DNA from: Deltaproteobacteria bacterium
GTDB taxonomy: Bacteria; Desulfobacterota; Binatia; Binatales; Binataceae
Direction of reading: 5' to 3'
DNA length: 64,000 nucleotides
NCBI GenBank assembly: GCA_021780755.1
Contig: JAJXYF010000021.1
Span: forward strand, 1-64,000
Shown here: piece after piece, positions 52,712 to 61,689 of the stretch
Layout: each line of letters starts with the position of its first letter
Position numbering within the stretch: position 1 is the stretch's first letter
Translations under genes and position numbers: made by a program
Notes under the pieces: generated by a model
Told to the model about the DNA's origin: nothing
Seen by the model: only the letters and a program-made list of their open reading frames with translations
Databases searched by the model: none

Positions 52712-53896
52712 TCAATCCATCGGCAGCCCAACGTAATTCTCGGCCAGGCTCTGCGCCGCCGCCCACGAATTCGTCACGTAATCCAGCTCGGCGACTTGCC
52801 GGCGCCGGTCGAACGGATTGTCCTCGGGGAACCGATGTAACAGCGAGGTCATCCACCACGAAAAGCGCTGCACTTTCCATACGCGCCTGAGGCAGGACCG
52901 CGAATAGGAATCGAGCAATTCCCGCGACCCGTCGGCGTAATACTTCGCGAGCGCCGCGGCCAGCACGCGCACGTCGGCCAGCGCGAGGTTGAGTCCCTTG
53001 GCGCCGGTGGGAGGCACGATGTGCGCTGCGTCGCCCGCCAGGAACACGCGCCCATAGCTCATCGGTTCAGCGACGAAACTGCGCATCGGCGTGATGCCCT
53101 TCTGCACGATCCGACCTTCGTTCAACTTCCATCCGTCGCCGACCGCAAACCGGGTATGCAGTTCCGCCCACACCCGCTGGTCGGGCCAGGCGCCGATCTC
53201 GTCGTCGGGCCCGCATTGGAGGTAGAGCCGCGTGAGGGTCGGCGATCGCATGCTATGCAGCGCGAAGCCGCGATCGTGGCGGCAGTAGATCAATTCATCC
53301 GACGACGGCGCGACCTCGGCGAGAATCCCGAGCCAGGCGAACGGATAGACCCGCTCGAAGATCGTCAGCGCGCCGGCCGGAAGCGACGGACGGCATACGC
53401 CATGAAAACCGTCGCAGCCCGCGATAAAGTCGCAACTGATTTCCTGAACGCTGCCGCCGCCGCGAAATCGAATCGCCGGCGCGTTGCCGTCGAAACCGCG
53501 AATCCCGACCTCATCGGCCTCGAAGAAAATCGCGCCGCCGGCCGCGATTCGCGCGTCGATAAGGTCCTTCACCACTTCGCGTTGCGGATAGATCGTGATC
53601 GTTTTGCCGCCGGTCAGACCGCTCAGATCGATCCGATGGCGGTCGCCGCCGAAGCGCAACTCGAGTCCATGATGCGTGATGCCTTCGCGCGCGAGCCGCG
53701 CGCCGACGCCCGCCTCACGCATCAGGTCGCACGTGCCCTGCTCGAGCACGCCGGCGCGCACGCGTTCCTGCACGTACTCGCGGCTGCGCGCCTCCACCAC
53801 GATCGACTCGATGCCCGCGCGATGCAGCAGATGGGCGAGCATCATGCCCGCCGGACCGCCCCCGACGATGCCGACCTGTGTGCGCATGGGATTCAT
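52712..53896 (-). CDS. pobA: 4-hydroxybenzoate 3-monooxygenase
   Basis: A 394-residue class-A flavin monooxygenase that makes protocatechuate from 4-hydroxybenzoate. FAD motifs are QVGIVGGGPAGMMLAHLLHRAG at the N-terminus and GRVFLAGDAAHIVPPTGAKGLNLALADV near residue 280. The DG motif is in FIAGCDGFHGV. Substrate-site residues of PobA recur (ERVYPFAWLGILAEVAPSSDELIY and ITPMRSF). Length equals that of the Pseudomonas enzyme. No pobR or protocatechuate genes lie beside it. The start is at one of two close ATGs. Confidence 0.94.
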   Translation of the reverse strand: MNPMRTQVGIVGGGPAGMMLAHLLHRAGIESIVVEARSREYVQERVRAGVLEQGTCDLMREAGVGARLAREGITHHGLELRFGGDRHRIDLSGLTGGKTITIYPQREVVKDLIDARIAAGGAIFFEADEVGIRGFDGNAPAIRFRGGGSVQEISCDFIAGCDGFHGVCRPSLPAGALTIFERVYPFAWLGILAEVAPSSDELIYCRHDRGFALHSMRSPTLTRLYLQCGPDDEIGAWPDQRVWAELHTRFAVGDGWKLNEGRIVQKGITPMRSFVAEPMSYGRVFLAGDAAHIVPPTGAKGLNLALADVRVLAAALAKYYADGSRELLDSYSRSCLRRVWKVQRFSWWMTSLLHRFPEDNPFDRRRQVAELDYVTNSWAAAQSLAENYVGLPMD

Positions 53897-53997
53897 CGAT
53901 GGTGATTATTGCGTTGACGACCGATCGGTGCATCTGGATAAGTGACGGCACGTGGGGTTTCGGGCGCGGTCATCGGAATGGGCGTGGGTGTTTCAAT

Positions 53998-54585
53998 TCA
54001 GGGGTCGGCGAGGTCGCTGGCGAGGGCCTTGGCGATCGGGCCGATAATTTCCGCGCGCGCGGTAAGCTCCGGATGGTCCACCTCGATCGCGATTTTTCCC
54101 GCCGCCGCGAACTTCAAAAAGTCGTCCTGGTCCAGTCCGCCGAGCGGAAAGCGCACAAACTGCACGGCGCTGATGCGGTCGGTCGCGATTTGCCGGGTGT
54201 CGAAGCGCGCCGGTTCGCGCCGTTCGCCAATGCGAATCCAGAAATGGCGCTCGAGCCCGATCAGCGCCCGCAACGCGGCGTCGCGCTGCGCCTCGTCGGC
54301 GTACTCGATCAGCATCGTGGCGGTGAGTTCGCCCGGCCGCGGCAGCAGCTCGTTGTAGGTGTCGATTTCGTGGCGGATCGCGTCCTCGTCCTTCATCCGC
54401 TCGGAGCGCACCATCTCCTCGACCTGGTACCAGACGGTCTGGCCGTTCTCGAACAGGAGCGTCAGATGCTCGCCGATCGCGAGCCGCCGGCGTTCCTTCT
54501 CCGCGATTATCAGTGGACGCAGGCGCGGTCGCAGAATTTCGTACTGCTCGTACGGTAGAATTTCTTTGAGGGTAACGGGCTTCAC
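53998..54585 (-). CDS. DUF3501 family protein
   Basis: A 195-residue protein matching DUF3501 (PF12007): it begins KPVTLKEILPYEQYEILRPRLRPLIIAEKERRRLAIGEHLTLLFEN and contains TVWYQVEEMVRSERM, both characteristic. Members are typically encoded beside a heterodisulfide-reductase-like Fe-S protein and rubrerythrin, as here, and function is unknown. The GTG start shares four bases (GTGA) with the upstream Fe-S gene. It is cytosolic with no metal motif of its own. Confidence 0.88.
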   Translation of the reverse strand: MKPVTLKEILPYEQYEILRPRLRPLIIAEKERRRLAIGEHLTLLFENGQTVWYQVEEMVRSERMKDEDAIRHEIDTYNELLPRPGELTATMLIEYADEAQRDAALRALIGLERHFWIRIGERREPARFDTRQIATDRISAVQFVRFPLGGLDQDDFLKFAAAGKIAIEVDHPELTARAEIIGPIAKALASDLADP

Positions 54586-55940
54586 GATTTGGTTTCCTCT
54601 GCCGCGGCAGGCGGCGCCGGCGGCGGGACCGGAGTGGCAAAGCCGTCGGGCTGGTAGGCGCGCGCGAGCAGTTCGACCGGATTAAATGGACGCACACCGG
54701 TGCCCTGCTCGATCTGGATCGCGGCGAGCGGACAATCGGTCGCCATGAAGTCGGCCTCGGCCTCGCGCATGCCGTTAAACGCCTTCTCGCCCCACTTCAT
54801 CGAGAGCTCGAAAAATTCGCGCTTCATCGCCCACGTGCCGTCATGGGCGGTGCAGGCGTCAACGGTGGTCACTTCGGTCCCCGGAATCTGGCGCAGCAGG
54901 TCGCGTCCGCGCAGACCCACCGCCTGCGCCTTCAAATGGCACGGCACGTGATACGCGACCTTGCCCGGCGTCGAGCGGAAATCGCGATTGAACTTTCCCT
55001 CGCGCCGCAGATGGTAAAGCAGTTCGCCGGGATCGACGACCGCCGCCGCCAGCTCGCGCGCCTCGGGCGTGCCGACCAGCGTCGGATACTCGCGGCGGAG
55101 CGTCAGCGAGCAGGTCGGATTGATCGCGGCAATCTTGTAACCCTGCCGCGCGAGCGGCAACAACGATTCGACGTTGGCGCGCGCCTGCTTTTGCGCAAAC
55201 GCGACGTCGCCGCCGTCGAGCGCCGGCATCCCGCAGCAGTTTTGCGGCGGACTGGCGATCGCACAGCGGTTTTTTTCCAGCACCGTCACCAGCGCCTGGC
55301 CCGGCGACGTGTTGTAATAGTTGACGAAGCAGGTATGGAAAATCGCGACCTTGGCGGCCGGCTCCGCCGGCGCCGCTGGCAGTCCCGTGCGCGCGATCCA
55401 TTTCTCAAAGGTCTCGCCGGCAAATTCCGGCAACTGCTTGTCGCGATGGATGCCGAGCAGCTTTTCCATCACGCGCCGCTGCAGCGCGTTGCGGCACGAC
55501 CAGTTGGCGAGCGCCGGCACCTTGCTCCCCAGCTTCCCGGTGCGATCGGGGTTCCCGAGCATCTTCTCGCGCCGCCCGAGTCCCTCCGCGCGCGCCTTGA
55601 CCGCGCGGGCGCGCAGCACCAGCGCCGGGAAATCGAGCTGGAACTCATGGTTGTCGCGCGGGGTGTACGGACACTTCACCTCGCACAGTTTGCATTCGTA
55701 GCAAAGGTCGATGACGCGGTCCTTCTCCGCCGTGGTCAGATTGCGCACGTCGTCGCCCTTGGCATCGACCGACTTGAACAGGTCCGGAAACGACGGGCAC
55801 AGGTTGAAGCACAGCCGGCAGCCGTGACAGATGTCGAACACCCGCTCGATTTCGACGTCGAGCTTCGCGCGGTCCCAATAATGCGGCTGGTTGGGGTCGT
55901 AAGTGAGGGCGTCGGTCGGTCGCGCTTCGATTCGGCTCAT
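54582..55940 (-). CDS. Heterodisulfide reductase-related Fe-S protein (GlpC/HdrD-like)
   Basis: A 452-residue protein. Two 4Fe-4S clusters are set by CHGCRLCFNLCP and CYECKLCEVKCP (residues about 38-90). Two CCG domains follow: HTCFVNYYNTSP...NCCGMPALDGGD and HVPCHLKAQ...; the second CCG segment is altered, with CTAHDGTWAMK in place of the usual CCGMAG. A Pro-rich tail ends the protein. It probably passes electrons in an oxidative-stress or quinone-linked chain with rubrerythrin. The ATG follows GGAAAG. It is coupled to DUF3501 by a four-base overlap. Confidence 0.88.
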   Translation of the reverse strand: MSRIEARPTDALTYDPNQPHYWDRAKLDVEIERVFDICHGCRLCFNLCPSFPDLFKSVDAKGDDVRNLTTAEKDRVIDLCYECKLCEVKCPYTPRDNHEFQLDFPALVLRARAVKARAEGLGRREKMLGNPDRTGKLGSKVPALANWSCRNALQRRVMEKLLGIHRDKQLPEFAGETFEKWIARTGLPAAPAEPAAKVAIFHTCFVNYYNTSPGQALVTVLEKNRCAIASPPQNCCGMPALDGGDVAFAQKQARANVESLLPLARQGYKIAAINPTCSLTLRREYPTLVGTPEARELAAAVVDPGELLYHLRREGKFNRDFRSTPGKVAYHVPCHLKAQAVGLRGRDLLRQIPGTEVTTVDACTAHDGTWAMKREFFELSMKWGEKAFNGMREAEADFMATDCPLAAIQIEQGTGVRPFNPVELLARAYQPDGFATPVPPPAPPAAAEETKS

Positions 55941-56303
55941 TTCACTTTCCAGGATTAGGCCCGACTTGCGGGATTTGAGGTGCGGGGCGCGGCGCGCAGG
56001 CTGAAGCTCGCCCCGGAACCACGATCGACGCAGGCGGAGTGTGAGTGTGATGGGCGACGCGTGATCGGCGCGCTCGCTCAGCGGGCGGTACGGTCTGTTC
56101 GTAAGCGTTCCTATTCGCTGCCATCACTTCAGCCGAGGGTGCGCACGCCAGCGCATGATTAGAGGAGGCCGTTTTGTAAAAAAATAATTTTGCGATTCGC
56201 GAGGTTCGCGTGGTGTTTAGACAGGCCAACTGATGGAATGGGCCGACCATAGCGATTAAGGCGACGGCCGGCCCATCCATGAGATAGCGCAATTCGCGCG
56301 GTT
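55941..56303. other. Non-coding gap between Fe-S protein and rubrerythrin genes
   Basis: About 360 bases. A frame on the minus strand is open across most of it but looks compositionally random. An AT-rich stretch near 56172-56195 and a loose GGGCCG...CGGCCC stem near 56245-56275 are visible. Probably the promoter of the Fe-S/DUF3501 pair lies here; I could not identify a box. Confidence 0.35.
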
Positions 56304-56720
56304 TTAGAGCGTCTCGGCGGCCTTCGCGAAGCGGCCGGCGTGCGACTTTTCGGCCTTCGCCAGGGTCTCGAACCAGTCGGCGATTTCCGCAAAGCCCTCG
56401 TCACGCGCGGTCTTCGCCATCCCCGGATACATATCGGTGTATTCGTGGGTTTCGCCGTGCACCGCCGCCTTGAGGTTGAGCGCCGAATCGCCCAACGGCA
56501 GCCCGGTCGCCGGATCGCCCACCGACTTCAGGTAATCGAGATGCCCATGCGCGTGGCCGGTCTCGCCCTCCGCCGTGTCGCGAAACAGCCCGGCAATTTC
56601 CGGCTGCCCTTCGACATCGGCGATCTTAGCGAAGTACAGATAGCGCCGATTCGCCTGGCTCTCGCCGGCAAACGCGGCCTTGAGGTTCTCGTGGGTTTTG
56701 GTCCCTTTTAGACTTGCCAT
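56304..56720 (-). CDS. Rubrerythrin, ferritin-like domain only
   Basis: A 138-residue diiron four-helix protein that reduces hydrogen peroxide. The metal ligands are in [21 protein letters not shown] (ExxxR...Y), [13 protein letters not shown] (E..H), and [15 protein letters not shown] (ExxH); a third Glu lies in [13 protein letters not shown]. The C-terminal rubredoxin domain of classic rubrerythrin is missing, so an external electron donor is required; the neighbouring Fe-S protein is a candidate. It lies 53 bases downstream of the Fur-family regulator gene on the same strand. Confidence 0.94.
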   Translation of the reverse strand: MASLKGTKTHENLKAAFAGESQANRRYLYFAKIADVEGQPEIAGLFRDTAEGETGHAHGHLDYLKSVGDPATGLPLGDSALNLKAAVHGETHEYTDMYPGMAKTARDEGFAEIADWFETLAKAEKSHAGRFAKAAETL

Positions 56721-56773
56721 ATTTTCTTGTCTCCCTGGTTTGATTTGAATTCCGTGATGCGCCTATTCGCATC

Positions 56774-57283
56774 CTATTTCAGCGCCTGCCGCCGTCCCCG
56801 ACGGCGCGCGTCTGAAGCCTCTTTGCGACAACTGTCGCACAATGCCTGTATTTCGAGCGACCATCCAAGCGGACGAAATCCCTTCAGCTCCGCGTTGCTG
56901 TCGATCACCCGTTCGAGTCCCGATATTTCAACGTCGCGAATTCGCCGGCAGCGCACGCACACCACATGATGATGGGGCGCGAGGTTCCCGTCGTAACGCG
57001 CGCTGTCGTGCAGCATCGTGACCTTGCGCGCCTCGCCGATCTGGCAGAGGGTCTCGAGCGTGCGATGGACCGTGGCGAGCGAGATATGCGGATGGAGTTT
57101 GCGCACGGCCGCGAAAATCGTCTCGGCTCGCGGATGGTCGGTCGCGGCGAGCAACGCCTCGATTATCGCGAGGCGCTGCGGCGTAACCGCCAGCCCGCCC
57201 TGGCGGCAGCGATCGGCAAATTCCGCCATCCGGCGCTTCGCATAGGCCCCGCGGCGGCCCTCGCTGATTATCTGCAACTCCAT
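56774..57283 (-). CDS. Fur-family metalloregulator (PerR-like)
   Basis: A 169-residue Fur-family repressor. The winged helix is GGLAVTPQRLAIIEALLAATDHPRAETIFAAVRKLHPHISLATVHRTLETL; the metal/hinge part has YDGNLAPHHHVVCVRC with HHH, and two structural CxxC pairs (CVRC and CDSC). The neighbouring rubrerythrin and the CxxC pairs favour PerR over iron-sensing Fur, but the discriminating ligand cannot be decided by eye. A 7-1-7 box overlaps its promoter region 28 bases upstream, so autoregulation is likely. Confidence 0.92.
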   Translation of the reverse strand: MELQIISEGRRGAYAKRRMAEFADRCRQGGLAVTPQRLAIIEALLAATDHPRAETIFAAVRKLHPHISLATVHRTLETLCQIGEARKVTMLHDSARYDGNLAPHHHVVCVRCRRIRDVEISGLERVIDSNAELKGFRPLGWSLEIQALCDSCRKEASDARRRGRRQALK

Positions 57284-57310
57284 AAATGGATGATTGGGTC
57301 AGTGCCTAGA

Positions 57311-57325
57311 TGATAATTATTACCA
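57311..57325. promoter_or_regulatory. Fur/PerR box (7-1-7 type)
   Basis: TGATAATTATTACCA matches the 7-1-7 Fur consensus TGATAATnATTATCA at 14 of 15 positions counting the free centre, and the PerR consensus at 12 of 15. It lies 28 bases upstream of the regulator start, between it and the divergent or upstream membrane-protein gene end. Confidence 0.85.
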
Positions 57326-57415
57326 TCCGATACCCATAATCGTCAACCCGCCCGCAGCCTGTCATCCAGGTCGAACATGCCGCGCGAAGCACGCCAACAA
57401 TCCCACCTGTCATCT

Positions 57416-58129
57416 TCAATCGCGTCTGTCCGCATTTTGACGGTGTGGCCGATCGATGCCACCCGCGTGCGACTCGACCAGGCGGCGCGCGCTCATATAC
57501 AGCAACCACAGGCCGACTCCCTGGATTAAATGATAGAGCGCGTTATGCGTCAGCCCGAGCGCATCGATCGCGGCGCTGGATTGTTGCACCGCCGCCGCGA
57601 GCAGCGTTATCGCCATCGCGAGCGCCCCTGGCAGGTAGCCGGATTCGCGACTTCGCCGGTACCCAAGCACAAACACCAGCAGTAAAAACAGCGCTGCCGG
57701 CAGGTACTCGATAATCGCACCGCGAAATGAGCGCATGCCGGAAAATACCGCACCCGCGTAAAGCGCAAACTCCGCGCCTGCCGCCCACACTACGACCTGC
57801 GCGATGCGCGCCGGTAACCCGATCGTGGCGCCGATCCCCCACGCCGCCAACGCCGCCGCGCCCACCGCGATCATCGTCGCGATCCACAAGGCGCGCCCCG
57901 CAACCGTGCCCTGGTCGGGCACGAAGCCGTGGACCGCGCCGCCAATCAGTGAAGCCGCGGCGACCGCGTAGAAAAACAGTTCGAACCAGCGGACGAGTGT
58001 TGCTTGAGGGGATTTCCCGCGATCGGATTGGCGACCGCCGACCCGACGGCCAGGATTGATCAGACCGGCAAACAGCGCCGCTTCCAACGCCAGTCCGAAA
58101 TCGGTCAGCGCCGCCGCCGCGTCAGTCAT
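57416..58129 (-). CDS. Integral membrane protein of unknown function
   Basis: A 237-residue protein with about six or seven helices (WFELFFYAVAAASLIGGAVHGF, ALWIATMIAVGAAALAAWGIGATIGL, IEYLPAALFLLLVFVLGY, GALAMAITLLAAAVQQS, ALYHLIQGVGLWLLYMSA). Conserved-looking His residues (GGAVHGF, LTHNALYHLIQ) lie at membrane ends, as in hydrolase-like seven-helix families, but I cannot name a family. It lies 54 bases downstream of the sensor-like gene on the same strand. Confidence 0.7.
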   Translation of the reverse strand: MTDAAAALTDFGLALEAALFAGLINPGRRVGGRQSDRGKSPQATLVRWFELFFYAVAAASLIGGAVHGFVPDQGTVAGRALWIATMIAVGAAALAAWGIGATIGLPARIAQVVVWAAGAEFALYAGAVFSGMRSFRGAIIEYLPAALFLLLVFVLGYRRSRESGYLPGALAMAITLLAAAVQQSSAAIDALGLTHNALYHLIQGVGLWLLYMSARRLVESHAGGIDRPHRQNADRRD

Positions 58130-58183
58130 CGCGAGATCCGGCGGCGCTCTTGGCGGAGACGCGCTTCGCTTCGTGAATGCGGA

Positions 58184-59428
58184 CTAGCCGCGCGTGCTCG
58201 AGGTGGATCCGAGCGGCGGCGTGACGCCAGTCCCGGCGGCCACCGCGGCCGCTCCGGCATCGGCAGCGGCGGTCGCCTGAGGCGCCTTGCTCACCGCGGC
58301 AGCCGCACTCGCGGCGCATGCCGCCGCAGTCTTCGCCGCGCGTCCCTTTTGCCGCGACTGCACCAGCACTGCCCGCAGCTTCCCCGGATTGACCGGTTTT
58401 TTGAACAGCGCCGCCTCCAGCCCCCGCAGCCGGCTGCGCTTGATAATATGGTCCTTGTCGTAATAGTACGCGGTCATCAGGATCACCGGCAGGTCCGGCA
58501 TCTCTTCCTTCACCGCCATGTAGAACTCGTAGCCGTCCATCTCGGGCATCACGACGTCTGAAATCACCGCGTCAACCTTCATATTGCGCAGTATGCCCAG
58601 GGCCGCGCTCGGCCGGGTCGCCGTATGGACGGTACAGCGCTCCGCGCGCAGCACGTCGGCCAGCGAACTCACCACCGAGACGTCGTCGTCGAGCACCAGC
58701 ACCGACATCCCGCTGAGCGCCCAGTCGTCATGCACGGCGCCGCCGTTACTATGCCCGGGTTGGGCGTCGCCCTCGCGCGGCGCCAGGTCCGCCATCTTCT
58801 TGCCCTGCAGATAGTCGCGCGTCTCGTAAACGCCCTTGCGCGTCATCTCGTCGAGCCGCCGCACGATCGCCTGCACCCGGCCGATACCGGCCCGGATCGA
58901 ATCGAGCCGCTCGGTCTCGACCACCAGCTCCGCGTCGCTCAGACGCGATTCCACGCAGCGCGCGAGCAAATCGATATTGTTGGTGATGGTCTCGAGCGGA
59001 TTGTTGATCTCATGCGCCAGGCTGACCGCGATCTCACCGCAGGTCGCGAGCTGTTCGCGCTGGCGCAGCCGCCGGATGTCCCGGGCGAACCCGATCGATC
59101 CGATCTCTTCGCCCTTCTCATCGTAAATGATCGAGCCCGAAATCGCGCACACGATCTGCTGGTTGTCCTTGTCGCGCAGCACGGTGTCGAAATTCGCGAT
59201 CCGCCCGCCTTCCGCCGCCCGCATCGCCTTCATCACCCGGCGCGCTTCGTCGATCGACGGATAGATCCGATCGATCTTCTGCCCGATGATCTCCGCCGAG
59301 CTGTAGCGCAGGTTCCGCCGCGCCCCATCGTTGTAATAGATGATCGTCCCCTCGCGGTTCACCGCGATCACGATATCGGGCGAGCTCTCGATTAGTCTTT
59401 GTAAATAATTCTGGTCGAGCGTGAGCAT
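58184..59428 (-). CDS. PAS-HisKA-REC protein lacking a HATPase domain
   Basis: A 414-residue signalling protein. PAS domain about residues 5-125 (SPDIVIAVNREGTIIYYNDGARRNLRYSSAEIIGQKI); dimerisation domain with phospho-accepting His in AVSLAHEINNPLETITNNIDLL; then a linker and a receiver domain (MSVLVLDDDVSVVSSL, phospho-Asp in VISDVVMPEMDGYEF, Lys in ALFKKPVN). No N, G1 or G2 boxes of an ATPase domain occur, so it cannot autophosphorylate. The tail is Ala-rich and low-complexity. I start at the ATG (MLTLDQNYL); a GTG seven codons upstream is possible. Confidence 0.88.
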   Translation of the reverse strand: MLTLDQNYLQRLIESSPDIVIAVNREGTIIYYNDGARRNLRYSSAEIIGQKIDRIYPSIDEARRVMKAMRAAEGGRIANFDTVLRDKDNQQIVCAISGSIIYDEKGEEIGSIGFARDIRRLRQREQLATCGEIAVSLAHEINNPLETITNNIDLLARCVESRLSDAELVVETERLDSIRAGIGRVQAIVRRLDEMTRKGVYETRDYLQGKKMADLAPREGDAQPGHSNGGAVHDDWALSGMSVLVLDDDVSVVSSLADVLRAERCTVHTATRPSAALGILRNMKVDAVISDVVMPEMDGYEFYMAVKEEMPDLPVILMTAYYYDKDHIIKRSRLRGLEAALFKKPVNPGKLRAVLVQSRQKGRAAKTAAACAASAAAAVSKAPQATAAADAGAAAVAAGTGVTPPLGSTSSTRG

Positions 59429-60088
59429 TGAAATTAGTTGAACCTCCACACGAGGCAGCGGCCCCGCCGGGGAACATCGAATTTAGGTATCACGGGGAGT
59501 TGCGGGGCCGGAAATTCGGCAGCGTAACTTCGTCGCTGTTCTTTTCGCCTACGTTCTTTTCCAGCTTCCCACATAGCTTGACGGGATCGGCCGCTTCCGC
59601 CGTCCCGAGAATGAGCACGTTCACTTCCTTAAATCTAACCATCGAGGCCGCCCCGCACACTGCGGCGGCCAAGCCACCACGCGCAGGAAGCAGGGACGCG
59701 AACGCGGGACGCGCGAAGCCGGGATTTGACAACTGATGCATCTCATCAAGGCGCGCTACTTTCTCACCTCGCCTCACATTCGTCCAATTGATGCTGCTGC
59801 CGAAATCTTTGGCACACATTTGTCAGGCAGCAAAGCGCAACTCGCCACCTTGTCCACACCTCGCCACCGCCCGAACACCGGTCGCGCCACTCTCCGGGGT
59901 ATCGGACACGCCGACCCGTCACGTTTGGAACCGGTTTGTTTGGTTCAAGCATGTTTAACTAGCCTAATTATCTTAGGTCCAAATAATCGGGGACCGCAAG
60001 CCACCCCGATCCCCCGGATCTCGCGCCGCACTCCGCCCACCTAAGGGGGCACTGACCCGGCCGCGCCCCCGGCTAAGCGCGGGAGGAG
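59429..60088. other. Long gap without a supported gene
   Basis: About 660 bases, continuing as repeat element E and leader to 60313. Short open frames on both strands look unlike proteins; one minus-strand frame (59490-59642) encodes about 50 residues with weak start signals. GC falls around 59940-59990. I see no tRNA, terminator or known RNA. Confidence 0.4.
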
Positions 60089-60141
60089 AGTCGATGAGGA
60101 ACCCAAAACCTGGAGTTTTCTGAAACCTCACCAGGTTTCGG
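60089..60141. repeat. Repeat element E, short copy
   Basis: GTCGATGAGGAACCCAAAAC, TGGAGTTTTCTGAAACCTCA and CCAGGTTTCGG match the left ends of elements A-D and F with a few changes; the palindrome centre is near 60130. The shared right-hand block is not recognisable, so it is a truncated copy. It lies in the leader of the vWA gene. Confidence 0.7.
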
Positions 60142-60313
60142 ATGAACCGTCGAGCGGTGAAACATCTGTCACCGTGGGTCGTCTAATGTTCGCCGTGATA
60201 TGATTCGCCCGCCGGCGGGGGCGCAACGGTTGCAGGCACCGCGTCGCGATCTCCGCTTCGATGTTGCCAATCCACGAACCTTGCCCCTAGAATTGATGCT
60301 GGGAGATTACTAG

Positions 60314-61618
60314 ATGGCCGAACCGCTTTCCTTCGACGCGCTCGCCAGCAGCGAGTATGTCCTCTCGACTGCCGAAAATTTCGTGCTCTACGTTCTGCTC
60401 GAGGCCGTCGCGAGCGGCGTCGGCGGGGCCGGCGGCGGTAATCGCATGCCGCTGAACCTCGGCGTCGTTCTCGATCGCTCCGGCTCGATGTACGACGAAC
60501 GGCGCCTCGAGTTCGTCATTGAGGCGGTCAAGTTCCTCGGCGATAACGTCGCCCCCGAAGACAAGATCGCGGTGGTCGCGTTCGCCGACAAGGCGCAAGT
60601 GATCCTGCGGCCCGATCAGATCCACGACCGTGGCGCGGTGCGGCGCGCGCTCGACGATATCGACCTGCTCGAAATCGGCGGCGGCACCCAGATGGCGCTC
60701 GGGATGCGCGCGGCGATCGACGAGGTCAAGCAGAACCTCGCGCCCAACCGCCTCAATCGCGTGCTCGTCCTCACTGACGGCCAGACTTACGAGGAGACCG
60801 CTTGCATCGATCTCGCCAACCAGAATCGCGATCAGATGTCGTTCTCCGCGATGGGTGTGGGGGTCGAATTCAACGAGAAGCTGCTGATGCGGATGTCACA
60901 GGATTCGCATGGCAAGTATCACTTCATCGGCGACCCCGCCGAGATTCCCGGCATCTTCGAGGACGAACTCGAAGGAATGCGGGCGGTCAGCGTGCGCAAC
61001 GGCCGCATCGAGGTCACCCTCGCCCAGGGCGTGCAGGTGCGCGAGGCCTTTCGCGCCAGTCCCGAAATTTACACCCTCGGCACGCCGCTGGTCCCCGAGG
61101 ATCGCAAAATCACCTATGAAATCGGCGACCTGGAAGCCGGCCTGCCGGGTTCCGTGCTGCTCACCCTGGTGCTGCCGCCGCGCAAGCCGGGCCCCGTGCG
61201 GATCGCACAGTCGGCCTTTCGCTTCGAGTTACCCGGCCTCGGCGAGCGCGTCGCCAACACCGACGTGACCGTCGAATACACCCTCGACCGCACGCTCACC
61301 AGCAAACGCAACGGCCGTGTGATGAACCTGGTGGACCAGGTGTCGATCGCCAAGCTGCAAGCCAAGGCCGAAGAGGAATTGAAGGCGGGCAACGTCGATC
61401 GCGCGACGCGCCTTTTGAGCAACGCCATCCAAGGTACGCAGCGCCTCGGCAACGTCAAGGCCACGCAGGCGCTGGTCGGCCTGATGGATCAGGTCAAGAA
61501 GACCCAGACCTTGCAAACCAAGGCCGCCAAGACCACTCTTTTGCAGGCGCAGGCGGTCGTGCGCAAAACCCAGATGCTCGATCCGGAAGCGCTCAAAGAG
61601 TTACAAAAAGGCGAGTGA
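60314..61618 (+). CDS. von Willebrand factor A-domain protein
   Basis: A 434-residue cytosolic protein. The vWA domain (about 45-215) has a complete MIDAS: DRSGSM (D54, S56, S58), a Thr in GGGTQM and Asp in VLTDGQTYEE. A beta-sandwich domain (about 225-335) and a helical, repeat-like C-terminal region (LQAKAEEELKAGNVDRATRLLSNAIQGTQRL) follow. GGGAGA precedes the ATG by nine bases. It is followed on the same strand by a zinc-ribbon/FHA protein and a Ser/Thr kinase, suggesting a metal-dependent scaffold in kinase signalling. Confidence 0.92.
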   Translation: MAEPLSFDALASSEYVLSTAENFVLYVLLEAVASGVGGAGGGNRMPLNLGVVLDRSGSMYDERRLEFVIEAVKFLGDNVAPEDKIAVVAFADKAQVILRPDQIHDRGAVRRALDDIDLLEIGGGTQMALGMRAAIDEVKQNLAPNRLNRVLVLTDGQTYEETACIDLANQNRDQMSFSAMGVGVEFNEKLLMRMSQDSHGKYHFIGDPAEIPGIFEDELEGMRAVSVRNGRIEVTLAQGVQVREAFRASPEIYTLGTPLVPEDRKITYEIGDLEAGLPGSVLLTLVLPPRKPGPVRIAQSAFRFELPGLGERVANTDVTVEYTLDRTLTSKRNGRVMNLVDQVSIAKLQAKAEEELKAGNVDRATRLLSNAIQGTQRLGNVKATQALVGLMDQVKKTQTLQTKAAKTTLLQAQAVVRKTQMLDPEALKELQKGE

Positions 61619-61689
61619 AATAGGTTTATACCTTCCCGGCTACTGGGAACTTACACGGCGATCGCCGGCGGACGAGGTTCGATACGACT

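Noticed and set aside
59490..59642. A possible 50-residue minus-strand protein
   Set aside because: Weak start signals, no family and random-looking sequence; left as non-coding.
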